From positions 84,467,001 through 84,531,000 of the forward strand of contig CM032229.1 in assembly GCA_019009955.1 (NCBI GenBank): a stretch of DNA of 64,000 nucleotides. Reading direction: 5' to 3'. This DNA comes from Riptortus pedestris (lineage: Eukaryota; Arthropoda; Insecta; Hemiptera; Alydidae). The translations under genes were made by a program, and so were the position numbers. The notes beneath the pieces were generated by a model, which had not been told where the DNA came from, ran no database searches, and saw only the letters and a list, made by a program, of their open reading frames with translations. Positions 22,711 to 35,978 of this stretch are shown in pieces (within the stretch, counting starts at the first letter, position 1; each line of letters begins with the position of its first letter).

Positions 22711-23685
22711 CCAAATACATTGGGATGAGTCAAAACACATTCTTTTAAGAAAAAAAAATATATAGTTACAATTCCCCAAGTTTCAGTATATAAACAGATA
22801 TGATTTTCCTCAGTAGGCACCTGCCTTGACTTAGGCTATCACTTAAGTAAACGAGTTATTAAATAACTAAACTATTTATTAATTATATAAATTGTTATAA
22901 CAAAAATGATGTTAAGAAGTCACTGATTAAATTTTAAATCACTGTACAAATTTAGTTATAAATTCATTTTAAGTTTACATTCATTTTTAGAAACAATATT
23001 CAGAAAGCTTGTCCACATTTAAGACTAAAACGTTTTTCATTATTATTTTTTAAAGGAGGATATACTCTTGAAAGTTTGACATCGTGAGTAGGTCAATTCC
23101 TGTTTTTGTTTTTTTTGTTTCTGCATTCAAGGGGACAATAGGAATATTATAGCAAAAAGCGCATAAAAGCTGTTGATCTCCTCTGCGTTATAGAAAAGAA
23201 AGTTTTGCCAATAAAGAACTCAGTCTTTTATATGTCCTGCATTTAACGCCATTGTTTAATTGAGTATTGATTATATTGCGAAGATTGAGATAATTGAATA
23301 CTTGATGAAGGATGAGGGAATTTCCTACATGCCATATTTTTCATTAAAAAAAGAAATAAATAAAATTCATATTGAAGGCGGATTCAGAAATAATTTGCCC
23401 ATGCACTGATTTAGTGTAAGACTACAAATCAGAAATAGTTTTAAAACTTTAGGGCTAATGAAACGCAAATCGTAATATCTGTTAATTCTTTGAGGGACTC
23501 GGGATGTGTTTATTGAATTCTGCTTTGCACCTCGGCCTTGGGTTTACATCTCGTATTCTCCCCATTAAAATCATTTGCACTGCACCCCATAAATGACCAG
23601 GGCCTGTCTTTTGTAGGAAAGACATGTGGTCAAATGGTGCTTCCTACAGTTCTTGTGGCGTTAGAGACCCAAATTCCCCACTTCT
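22711..23685. other. Intergenic stretch, no gene recognised
   Basis: No feature could be supported. Confidence 0.35.
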
Positions 23686-24172
23686 AGCAGATTTGCCGTA
23701 AGGGTTTGAGTTGTACTCATAACGCGATTTTCGAAAAAATGTCCTTCTATCCTGCCGAGGATATGACGAAAATGAGGTTCAATAAAAACTATAGGCACAC
23801 ACACATGTATGTATATATTAAGAGGGGGATAATTGAAAATTCAAAATATCTGCCTTTATGAGTAGGGCCGGAAAATGTTATATAATCTATGTTATTGAAA
23901 TTTTAATTGTTTAGAAGTATATTTATATACATATTTTCCTCTGGCTCGATTATAAACGGAGTTATTTGTATTTTCTTTTTGGTTTCAGCATTTTGTAAAC
24001 CCCCACTTCTACCCATCCGATTTTGAATTTATGTAGCTGAGTCACTCAACATATCAAGTCCAACTGACCTTTTAATTCCTTTTTACATGAGCTTCTTTCC
24101 CTAGAAAAAATAGAGAATAGGTTGTGAGATACGATCATGAGCGTATCATATTCTGCTTGGAAAATCTGCATT
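23686..24172 (+). repeat. Helentron-like element, diverged
   Basis: 5' end AGCAGATTTGCCGTAAGGG, then CGCGATTTTCGAAAAA, GACGAAAATGAGGTTC, the GGGGATAATTGAAAATTC block, CGGAGTTATTTG, and a 3' end remnant TGGAAAATCTGCAT at about 24158. The terminal hairpin is missing. Confidence 0.6.
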
Positions 24173-25028
24173 ATTAAATAGATTAGCATTATTATTAGAT
24201 AATTAGTTCAAGCAGACGTCTAGTGCAACCTACAAAGCCTTTAGTCGCACTTATGAAGAAGTATTGAATATTCGAGGCTGAGTCTCTTGATATGTTACTA
24301 GTTGAGCGTGCTGCAAGTATGATAGTAACCGTCTTCTTCTTCCAACTCTGTATATGAATGTTATACGACACACCAGTTGTAACGGATGACAGATATTGAA
24401 CTCACTAAGATGACAAAGTACAATGAACGTTAAATGTCTATTATACACACAGTTCCCATTAGAAGATCGAGATGTTTAGTTGAAAACAATATTTCAACAA
24501 CTGAAGATGACCTGTGAGCAAAAATAAGCTTTAGGAAAGCTTTGGTAAAGTTGAGACCTATAATTTTCCTAGAGGTACTGCGAGTATTACCTTTAAATGA
24601 GCAGTTGCTATCGTTATGAAAGACATGCCTCCACGACTGCAGATATAACTCCAAGGACTCAGCAATCTCCCTTCACTCTGTCTTCTTAAAAAAAAAAAAA
24701 GTATCATAAAATCCGTACATTTCCTACAATGAATGCATTAAACAAAATACAACTTCAGTAAATTTTGTTTCCATTAAAAGCAACTTGGAAAATATTGTAC
24801 TTTTTTCTTTTATTTGGTTTGTGTACACCTACTTTTACTTTTTGCATTCACTCGCATCTGTATCTCCATCAGTGTAATTTCCTTAGCTTCTTTCAGGCTG
24901 ACTTTCACCTTGGACTCTTTCTTCTTTTTTAAACATTATCCTTACCAGTTTTCTGGTATTTTTCCTCAATTTCATCTCTGAATATGTCACAAATATCGTA
25001 GACTGCAGAAAAACTGATTAGAGCAGCT
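24173..25028. other. Intergenic stretch, no gene recognised
   Basis: Short open frames only, with no family resemblance. Confidence 0.35.
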
Positions 25029-25186
25029 TTTTGCTAAGGCTAGTTGCGACGGCTTATTTATTAGTTACCACCCTTTTAGCTTATTTCCCTTATTATAACC
25101 ATGTTGGGGCTTGGGATTTTATAACGTGTTTTTTACTAAATAAATCCCTATTGCCGTGGAGATAATTGAACTCATGACTATAAGTT
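25029..25186 (-). repeat. SINE copy, diverged
   Basis: Reverse tail GCTAAGGCTAGTTGCGACGG and middle ACTAAATAAATCCCTATTGC match the SINE family. The B box is degraded (GATAATTGAACTCATG). Confidence 0.6.
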
Positions 25187-25483
25187 TGTGCAGAGAAATT
25201 AAGATTTATTTAATTTAACATGAGTAAAAGCATACTGAATAAATTGTAAATCAATTTCCTGTTTGAATAAAATCCAGTAACACCGTCATCGTACTTTCAT
25301 ATATTACTTTATTATGCTTTTGAAAATCTAAGTCTGGAAGTTGCCATGCAATATTCCAAGGGTACAAGTTTCTTGTCTGGTCTAGCTGAGTTTTTGTTAA
25401 TCGAGTCTTTGTATGTCTTGATACTGTTGTCTACTGTTTCAAACAAATTGGACATGTCCTTCTTCTAGGTTGAGATTCAACAG

Positions 25484-26416
<933 letters not shown>

Positions 26417-26426
26417 CTTCATTTTT

Positions 26427-26546
26427 AGCAGATTTCCCTTAAGGGAAATCAGCTATCGAAGTCGTACTCATGACGCGAGTTTTGAAAAATTTCCTCAAAT
26501 GTCCATCAGTCCTACCCAGGAGATGACGAAAATGAGGTCCGTTCAA

Positions 26547-26592
<46 letters not shown>

Positions 26593-26918
26593 AAAATATC
26601 TCTGTTATTATGCATCGGATCGAAAAATTGTATAGAATCAATCTTATTGCAAATTAGATTTACTATAAATATTGTTCTATACATTTATTCTGTATCTTGA
26701 ATATTAACCGAGATATTTGCATTTGTATTGTGTGTGTGGTCGGCAGGAGTAGGCTATGTTCGGGACTATCCGCCGAGAGGTAGTGCGGCCATTTCCGTAA
26801 CTATTCGTCCCTCATGAATAGGTCTAGAGATACCTTACTACTACTGTTGTTATTAGGCAGATTTCTCTATTGTAAAACTTCACGTGGGAAAACTGCTTAG
26901 TTGACGGACGTGACGGAC
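26427..26918 (+). mobile_element. Helentron-like element with internal deletion
   Basis: Intact 5' end AGCAGATTTCCCTTAAGGGA, (TA)n at 26551-26586, then straight into the AAAATATCTCTGTTATTATG block, so the GTCTGTTAACGC to G-rich part is missing. The 3' end GGGAAAACTGCTTAG has lost the hairpin (TTGACGGACGTGACGGAC). It begins 12 bp after the satellite. Confidence 0.75.
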
Positions 26919-28129
26919 TTTCTTTAAAAGGAATTGGTTAAAAAGCGCTCAACTATTACGGCTTAGTTACATAAAATGGATGGATATTTGTTTAGCAAAA
27001 AGATAAAAATCAAATATTACTAAGTACTAAGTAAGTGTAATTAAGTGAATGATTGTATGTACACACGATTATAAAGCACCTAGTGGCTGCTCTTCACATA
27101 AATTCATTAGCATTTCTTTTTACACAATATTGATCATCCAACAAAATATGGCACACTAAATTTAAAAAAAAAAGTAAAAATTCTAGAATTCCACTTTTAT
27201 ATTCAGCAACACCCAAGTGTTATAGCAAACAATATTTTCTAGCTATAAAATAAAATATCTATCTATTAGATTTTGTAACTAATTTGCTCATAACATGTGC
27301 ATAGCTGATACGTATAAGCTACAACCTACAACAGCCTGGGTAAGAGACAATTGAGGAATATTAATGAGTCTTTAACATTTGTTCCTGGGAATCGGTTTCA
27401 CTCCTCGAACCTAAATAAAGTATTAAGAAAACCTGGAACCAGTAAACAATTTAATAAATAATATACATGGAATTGTTAATTTGAAAAAACACAGTTTGTT
27501 GAATAATTCTAGATATAGAGCGTTGTTAACTGTTCCATCTTACTTGCCAGTCAGTAACCTATTAATATAAAATTCTATAATCCAAGAGTACCATTTTTTA
27601 AATTTTTTCTTGAAAACTTATTTTGTTGGTAATTATGGCATTATATATTCTCTCCCTTTCATTGAATGCAATTTTCACTGTCTAGGTCAGCAGGTTTAAT
27701 ATTTACATATGGTATGGCGTCAGGTTTATTATGAATGAGAAAACAGGTTTCCATCAATCTATCCATCTTAATTTGATATATCTTTATACAATATGCTCAA
27801 GAAATAAATCGAAACTGAAACTTATACATGAAAGTTGTTTTGTTAGTTTTTAATCAACATGGAAAGTGTGACTTCTTACTTAAGAAGAACGTTTACTTAT
27901 TTGGTCCTGAGTAATTATTTGTTGATTTTGTAAGGCGGAAGTAGTCAGGAAGAGCACAAATTGTGCCTATCGCAAGAAATTAATTTCATTTTAACCAAAT
28001 ATATTACCAACAGACGTAGCTGGACCATGATTAAGTACATGTTTTTCGCAAGGAGACAAAATTCCTTTTTGTTTTGAATATTTTAAGCTATAGCAAAAAT
28101 TTTGTCTCCTCTGAAGGTTTACTTCTTTT
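26919..28129. other. Intergenic stretch, no gene recognised
   Basis: AT-rich, no supported feature. Confidence 0.35.
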
Positions 28130-28250
28130 TTTCCCTCAGCATTACTGTTCTAAACGTTTAGCTCAAATATCAGCAGTAATTTGAGTATTTCAGTTTTCAG
28201 CTTTCGGTAAAACCCAACTTCTTATCATCTAATCTTTACACCAAGGTATG
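28130..28250 (+). repeat. Weak Helentron-like fragment
   Basis: TTTCAGTTTTCAGCTTTCGG and AACCCAACTTCTTATCATC match the region of the long copies near 30.2 kb that follows the GAGATATTT block. Confidence 0.35.
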
Positions 28251-28339
28251 TTAATATATCGTAGCTATGTCCTAATTAGAATTCAAGAATGCTTTGTATA
28301 TACTACCCTAAAATCTGCACAAAAAAGAAGAGTTAAATT

Positions 28340-28480
28340 AACGTGTATTTATGCCCACCATGAAATCCTTACTACGGCTAAATGCCGTGGTTATCTACAT
28401 GTTAAACCCCTTTTCTAGGCCTAAGGATTTTATTTAGTGAGTCCAACACTGAATAAATTCCTCAACACTTTCAGGTATCT
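28340..28480 (-). repeat. SINE copy, diverged
   Basis: TTATCTACATGTTAAACCCC, CTTTTCTAGGCC and GGATTTTATTTAGTGAGTCC follow the reverse SINE order; the head is lost. Confidence 0.55.
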
Positions 28481-28900
28481 ATGAATATCGAAATAGCTTC
28501 TCAGTCACCATATGTGTCCAGTATTGAATGTTCCATTAAGTGTTCGGAGCAGGGTTCGTAAATATATCTTTCTTCAAGGGGGGGGGGAGGGCACATTCTT
28601 TCAAAAATACTTCGTCCTTTAGTTATGTCATGTTGTACATTATTTGCTTTTTATTCAAATGAACAAAAATTTTCTAGGCTACGAAATCCCTGGAGTTGTT
28701 GGAGTGGTTTTAGGGATGGATTTGCTTTTAAGTACATAACCTGTTTATTTTTAAGGCTCTAATAAGTAGCAAACTTCGCTTATATCTGTAAGCGTGGGCA
28801 GAAGTGGAGTACATGCGTAGATTTTAATTTGTCCATAAAATAACTCAAAACCCAGCTGACTGTGTAACCCATATTACAGCAGCATCCAATTTCCAAGCAC

Positions 28901-28964
28901 TACTCGCTTTGGTTAAGCCTAATGCTCTACCGACTGAGCTATCCAGGCAGTTACTCGCTTTGGT
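28901..28964 (-). repeat. tRNA-Lys 5'-half-like insert between 13-bp direct repeats
   Basis: The - strand holds GCCTGGATAGCTCAGTCGG then TAGAGCATTAGGCTTA, the D-arm half of a tRNA-Lys-like sequence with a good A box. TACTCGCTTTGGT flanks it at 28901-28913 and 28952-28964. No T arm or B box follows, so it is not a tRNA gene. Confidence 0.6.
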
Positions 28965-29789
28965 AGTCAACATCAGCGAGGATGTATGTTCTTCACAGGT
29001 CTCTCCTAGACATGAGCTCACGAATCTTCTGCAAAGCCCTAACCCTCGCTTTGGTACTCTTTTTTTTAGTTTAATTTTACACAAACCCATCTGTGACACT
29101 AGATGTCCCACACGAATTTCTTCACGAAGGCTTCCTCTGGCTAGCTTGTGTTAATAAAACTATTTTTCATACAGATTGGTTGCCGGAAAAATGATTTTCC
29201 TATAATATACATTAACGAAAGTCATCATTATTGTTCTGTTCTAAAGTAAACTATAATTACAAACTTCCACAACTTTAAAAGAATATTTTGTTTCAATTAA
29301 AATACGTGTTATAACAGTTTTACTAGATTTCAGAACCGGTAATAATAATGGATTCAGTATGTTTAGTACATTATATGATTTAACACTATCATATTTTTCC
29401 TTTACTGCATATGGCTTATATTCGAAGTATCAAAAGATTAATGGCACTTGCGAATGGGTAAATTAAATATATCACTTAATTACTATTTTTCTTACGGCCA
29501 TAATTTACTTATACTCGCAGTATCTTCATTATAGTACAAACTTGAGCATTTGTGACTGAAGTTTGGCTAACAACAAGTCAATTAATTAAATATTTTTTTA
29601 AATTTGATATCAGTATCTATACATTTTTAATTATTTTCGCAACATTAGTGATATTAACCCGCTTCAAATTTTATGTATGCCTTCTTGGTTCTTGCCTCTC
29701 TGCCCCTATTCACTATGTTGAAGTTTGCATATTCTCACTAGCTGAAGCCAATTACAAGACTATTCTTCTTATTCTGTACCCAATATTTT
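28965..29789. other. Intergenic stretch, no gene recognised
   Basis: No feature could be supported. Small open frames here have no family resemblance. Confidence 0.35.
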
Positions 29790-30721
29790 AGCAGATTTCC
29801 CTTAAGGGAAATCAGCTATTGAGGTCATACTCATGACGCGATTTTCGAAATTTTTCTTCACATGTCCAACGATCCTACCCAGGAGATGACGAAAATGAGG
29901 TCCGTTCAAAACTATATATATATATTTATCTGTTACCGCTCTAGCGGTCGCAATTATTGTTTAATCGTTACCAAACTCGGTATTTAGTGGTTTCATGTAA
30001 AAAGAAAGATGAAGTTGTTAACGGCTGAAATCGGGCCAGGGTGAGGGGGGGGGTTTAGAGGGGAGGATTTTTGAAAATTAGAAATATCTCCATTACCATA
30101 GGTCGGATTGAACAATTGTATAGAACCAATCTTATAGCAAATTAAATGTACTATAAATATTGTTATATACATTTATTCACTACCTTGAATATTAACCGAG
30201 ATATTTTCAGTTTTCAGCCATCAGCCACTACTACTCATGTTACATAAACAATACTCTGCTACATAATAAATCACATTATTCGAAGTTTAAATACCAAAAA
30301 CTGTATTCAAGACACCTTTATTATACGAGGTACATGCAAATGTGTCCTGGTGACCCCCCCCCCCACCCCCGTCTTAAGGTTTAGGACTACTAAAATTTGA
30401 TTGATTGGGATAACAATTATTCTGACTAATTATTAATTACAGTACTATATATAGCAAATAGTTCTCAATAAAATTAATATGTTATATTCTGATATATTTC
30501 AGTAATTGTTTTTCTTTCCGGTTTGAGGCGGGCAGACCCGTTTGGTTAACATTTCTAACCTAACGCTTCCTGTCGGCAAGATATTGAAATTGGATGAAAC
30601 ATTTCTTATTTCCGTTTGTATTTATTCACGGTGGTGTTGTGTTACCAGTATGTAGATTTATCTATTACTAAACTTCACGAGGGAAATCTGCTTAGTTTAC
30701 GCAGCCCCTGCATGACGGACT
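29790..30721 (+). mobile_element. Helentron-like element, full length
   Basis: 5' AGCAGATTTCCCTTAAGGGA; a short central TA tract at 29914-29925; CTGTTACCGCTCTAGCGGTC; G-rich tract 30043-30066; a long 3' portion with GCCACTACTACTCATGTTAC and a C-run; 3' GAGGGAAATCTGCTTAG, hairpin GCAGCCCCTGC and ATGACGGAC. Flanked by T runs and non-coding. Confidence 0.8.
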
Positions 30722-31813
30722 TTTTTTATTTGCTCTTTATATTTTCACGGAAAGGGTCACCATCAAAAAACATTCACGCAAATTTTATTGGTACTGCCCT
30801 ATATGTTTCGTGGCTTACATTCAACCTCTTCAGGGGCTATCCTTTTTCAAAAAATATATAATTAATAACATTATTTTAACAAAACACTTAATAATTCTTT
30901 GCTAGATATTATATTAATAGATGTCTACATATATGATACATTTATTAAATCTAATTATAGATTGCTACTTATATTTCTGAAGTGCTTGTTTCCCTCTTAC
31001 ATTTGAAACAAATCTAAAAGAGGGAAATGAGCACTTCATAAATGTAAGAGAGTTTTGGTCTTTGCAGAATCCTATCTTCCATGGACTTTTCCTCTTAATA
31101 TGTAGGTTAGTCTCATCTATAAGGGAAGTGGTAACCACTGCCCTGCGACCTAAACTGTACTTGCGACCTAAAGTGTCTTATAAAATTATCAGAAAGAGTG
31201 AAAATTATTCTTCTCTCATAAGGTCACTAATGATAGGCTTTCGCATGTATAAGTATACATAGTTCAACTATATTGAAATTGTTCTAGTGAGAATTAAGGA
31301 ATGACATAAAATATGTATAAAAATGAAATTCCACTTAATAATTGCATTTACTCTTCAATTAATTTAACCCTTTGATCTCCAGGCATGTTCCCACCAAACA
31401 TAATTTGTTGAGTTATAATCTAAGGCCTTAGATTAGCTACTGTCAAATTGCCACATTGTTTAAGGCGCATTATCATAAGTATTCTATTCGTTTTATGTTT
31501 TAGTTTTATAGTGACTTAGGAGAATCACTTTAAAACTCAGCATTGTAAATGGCCAGAGGGGTGAAATGTTTGCTCTTAAAAATAATAAAGGTGTAGTGAG
31601 GCTTGAAGATTTTTTTTTTCTTTAAATAATTTTACTTTATTAGTGGACAAAATGCAGGGTTTTTAGTTCTAAGAAAATGTTTATATTATAAATTTTACAC
31701 CAAGTATGATTGGTGTAAGAATATTAGATATTTTTGAATTATTGAACTATATGAAAAATAGCTGAAAAGAGTAAGAATTATGTTTACATTCTATTTTTTT
31801 TTTTCTCCATTAG
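30722..31813 (+). other. Region upstream of the first firm SLC36 exon
   Basis: No recognised gene. An imperfect hairpin of about 20 bp (GAAGTGCTTGTTTCCCTCTT / AAGAGGGAAATGAGCACTTC) lies at 30979-31039. If the leader exon at 20.6 kb is correct, this is the end of intron 1. Confidence 0.35.
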
Positions 31814-31837
31814 GCAACACCAAACGGAGTTCAATCA

Positions 31838-34481
31838 ATGAGCACAGAATTGGAGACATTCCTTCCAAAGGATGGCTCAAATGGAACTAACATAAAGGAT
31901 GCTTCAGGAAAGTAAGTATAATATTGTAATTTTTCTTTCAGCTTTTAATAAGGTTAATTTCTGATTCTTATTTACTCTCATTGTTTAAAAATGTAGTGTA
32001 TTGTTCCATTTATATTATTTTTAAAAAATATTTAGCATTTATCAAAATATTTTTCAATTATTTTATTTATTTATTTAATTTATGAGCTCCGCAATTAGGT
32101 GATATCGCTCAGTAACATTTATTTTCAATGAATTTTAAAATAAAGAAAAGTGTTTTCAAAATTATTAAAACATAGTATAAAATATAACTAAATAAAATTA
32201 AGTGTTAAAATAAAACAATGTAAAACTATAAATTTTGGGATAAATCCTGGTATGAGGATGATGAAAGTCTATGGCACAAGTTTAAAAATGCATTATACAC
32301 TATTGTTCACAAAAACACATACATGAATTATTAACATAATTTGATATATAAAACATAGAGAAGTAAGTAGGGTAGGTGTGGTTTAACGTTTGTTGTAAAT
32401 GTCAATTGTCTTCAAGCGATTTAAGAGTGCATTTATATGTGGGCTAGCATCTGTTAATAGTTCGTGCAAGTCATTCGGCAAGTTCAGGTAGGCTTCAATT
32501 AATTTTAACCTTAATACAAAGAATTTTACAAATAAATTAATTTTAACACTTTGACCACCATAATAATAGAAAATACAAGTTATCAGGTAGTATGGCATAA
32601 ACTGTGTCGTTTTCTTTTATTTTCCTGGTATTCAAAGTGGCCAAACCATTTTTTTTTTTTTTTTTGTGAAATTCTCTTTCCAAATAAAAAAAATATTATA
32701 TGTCCTCTTTTGGAAGTTGAATAAAATCTTTGGATTTTGAACAATATCTCTTCTTCTGTTTAAATATTTATTTTGTTGCTTCATTATTTTTACTTTCATC
32801 TATTGTATACTTCTAGGTACAAAATTTCTGTTTCACCAAAAGGGGATGCTGAAGCATGTCTTAATAACCATGAAGTAAGAGGCCAGTGGGACCCCTTCAA
32901 AGAGAGAAAAGTTGAACACCCAACAACGTAAGTTAATGATAAGATGTACAAGAAATTAAATTTATTTTATACAAATTGTTGTGAAATTAAGTCAGTAATA
33001 TTTATAACAAATATATTTATAACTGACTTATTAGTCCTTAAGAATAATTATGTTTTCTATTTTCAGAGATTGTGATACCCTTACACATTTACTGAAGGCC
33101 TCTCTTGGAACTGGTATTCTGGCTATGCCAGTTGCCTTCAAAAGTGCTGGAATGACTTTAGGAATAATCTTTACAATACTCGTAGCTTTTGTCTGCACAC
33201 ACTGTGCCTATATATTGGTAAAACTTTAGATTCTTTTATTAACACATTTTGAAATTTAATTATCATAATTAATTTTATTATTATACAATAAATTGTAAAT
33301 CCTATTTGCAGGTGAAATGTGCGCATGTCCTATACAAAAGAACTAGAGTTACTGCAATGAGTTTTGCAGATGTAGGTGAAGTAGCTTTTGAAAATGGACC
33401 ACCGTGGGGGAAAAAATTTTCCAAGATAGCGAGGTAATTTTAGTTTACTAATTAAAGTATTTTAGTATAATTAAAATCCCTCTCCCTCGAGTTTGATATA
33501 AAGCTTTTCGAAGTAGATACTTTCATGATTTTCCTATCTCATTGTGTCCTTATTACTCTTAAAATTATGAAAAACAAGCTTAATATAATGCATTTAGTAT
33601 CAGACAAATATTAAACTTCTCTTTAATACTATTAGGGGTTAGATTAGACATGTAAGTTAAGGTATTGGTCTGAATCTCACTCAGTAAACCTACAGTCGTG
33701 GGTTCAATTCCCGCTTGGAACATAAGAATTTTATTATTGAAGAACTCATTAAATAAAATCATTAGTCCCACCCTAGCTAGAAAAGGGTGGTAACCTGTAG
33801 ATACCAGTTAGCCTTAGTAGCAAAATGTGGACTTTAATAAATAACAATACTAATAATAGCTATAGACTTCTCTGGTATTTTCACTAAATACATTAGAATG
33901 AGATTGGAGAAAATACTCTCTAATCTTAACATATTTGTCAACTATCATAATACAGTTATAATTATTATAATTTATTAACATCCACATTTTGCAACTAAGG
34001 CTAATTGGGACGGGTTATCTACAGGTTACCAACCTTTTCTAGCCAGGGTGGGACTTAGGATGTTATTTAATGAATTCCGTCACTAAATAATTTCCTTTGC
34101 CCAGGCGAGAATCGAACTTGCCTCTCTACGTTTACCATGTGAGATTAAGGTGAACGCTTTAACACACATGGCTAACCTGAGCCCCATAACACCGTTATTA
34201 AACAATTTTAATGTACTTCTTCCACAGGTAAGTAAAGTATCCATGAACAATATATGAAAAATAATAAAAAAACCTTGTTCATATTTTTATAAAAATGAAA
34301 TTTATTAATATTATTTACTTATATATTTTTTTATTTTTAGGATATCAATATTGGGTGGTTTATTTGCTGCTTATTTTGGGACCTGCAGTGTCTATACTGT
34401 CATTATTGCTCAAAACTTCCAACAGGTTATATTAAAAACAAATACTTCTTTTTTTAAAAAAAATTGATTAATCTACAATTG

Positions 34482-34543
<62 letters not shown>

Positions 34544-35946
34544 ATTTATAAGAATAATAGTAATATGGGGCTAGGAGCTGAGATCAGTCATGAATGTAAA
34601 GAAGTAGGTCTTAATGGTCTTTTTGAACACTGAACAGTGTTTATTGTGGTTCAACTGGCTTGATTCCAGCAGTAAATTACTTTTTATAAAAGTACTTGTA
34701 TCATTATGCTCTGGTGCTTCAAGCGAGTTTGGGTTAATCCTGTTGGGGTACATCTATTCTAGGAGTGTGACTGCAAAGCTAGTGTGTGTTAAGCCTATGC
34801 TATACGTTTCTCTGTTCACCTTTAGTTAAGTATTTAAGGATTTACTGGTGTTGGACATAATATTTGGTGATGAAGTGAACTGGTTGAGTGTAAAGTGAGT
34901 ACATTCATATGCATGTAGTCAGCTAAATCTGACCAGTTCAATCAACAGGGCACAGACACTGAATCATGGGAGTGCTATGTGGCAAATATACCCCTAAAAA
35001 ACATGTGCCTACATTTTTAGCTGGGGTTAGACCTAAGAAATGGAGTTTTATAATACTTGTGTACACCAGATAAGCTGTCATCAAAAGTCTACCAACACAT
35101 TTCCAAGATGACAGATGAGCACGAGCCTGAACCTATCAAAACTAACTTCTAGATACAAATTCAGTAAGAGAAACTCTGTTGGGATGAATGAAGAGTTCAA
35201 ATTTATCGAGAGACTGTTATCGTGCACCTTTTAATAATGATTTGAAGGACCATTATTGTCAGTGGTTTGAAGATGGAATACAGCATAAGAAAATTTCTAT
35301 CGGAGGTGGTCGAAGAATTAACTCTAGAGAAATAGCTTAGGTCTTCGAGAAAACCAACCAAGGAGCAGAGCCAGGTGCCATTGGGATCTATTATTGATGG
35401 ATAAACAAACACACAATTCCATGCTTAGGTGTATGTGGCTTAGCATGGCTACAGTGCTACAGAGATGAAAGAGAGTAATATATTAATATCTCATTTTATT
35501 AATACACTTGTATTATTAAGTAATGCTTCTTGAAACGAGATTCAGAAGACTGATGAATAGCACCTTGAAAAAAAAAAAACCAGTGTATATTGAGCATGTA
35601 AGATATAAACTTTATTTTCCCTGTTAATTAAATGTATTTAAGGATACTAATTTAAAGATTGAAAATACTATTTAAGGATATTAGTTGGATATTATTCTAA
35701 CATGGGAATTTATTCACTGAAAAAAATCATAAGCCCGCCCAGACATGAAAATGGCTCTACTTTTTTAGCAGACTTCCCTTAAGGGAAATCAGCTATTGAG
35801 GTCGGTCTCATGATGCGAGTTTCGACAAATTTCTTCAAATGTCCATCGATCCTCCCCACGAGATGACTAAAAGTACATCCGTTCAAAATTATATATATAT
35901 ATATCTATATATATATATATATGTATATCTATGTATATATATATAG

Positions 35947-35978
<32 letters not shown>

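Noticed and set aside
28845..29154. Open frames on both strands near 29 kb and a possible tRNA-Lys gene
   Set aside because: The tRNA similarity stops at the anticodon loop with no T arm or acceptor 3' half, and the frames only cross this insert.
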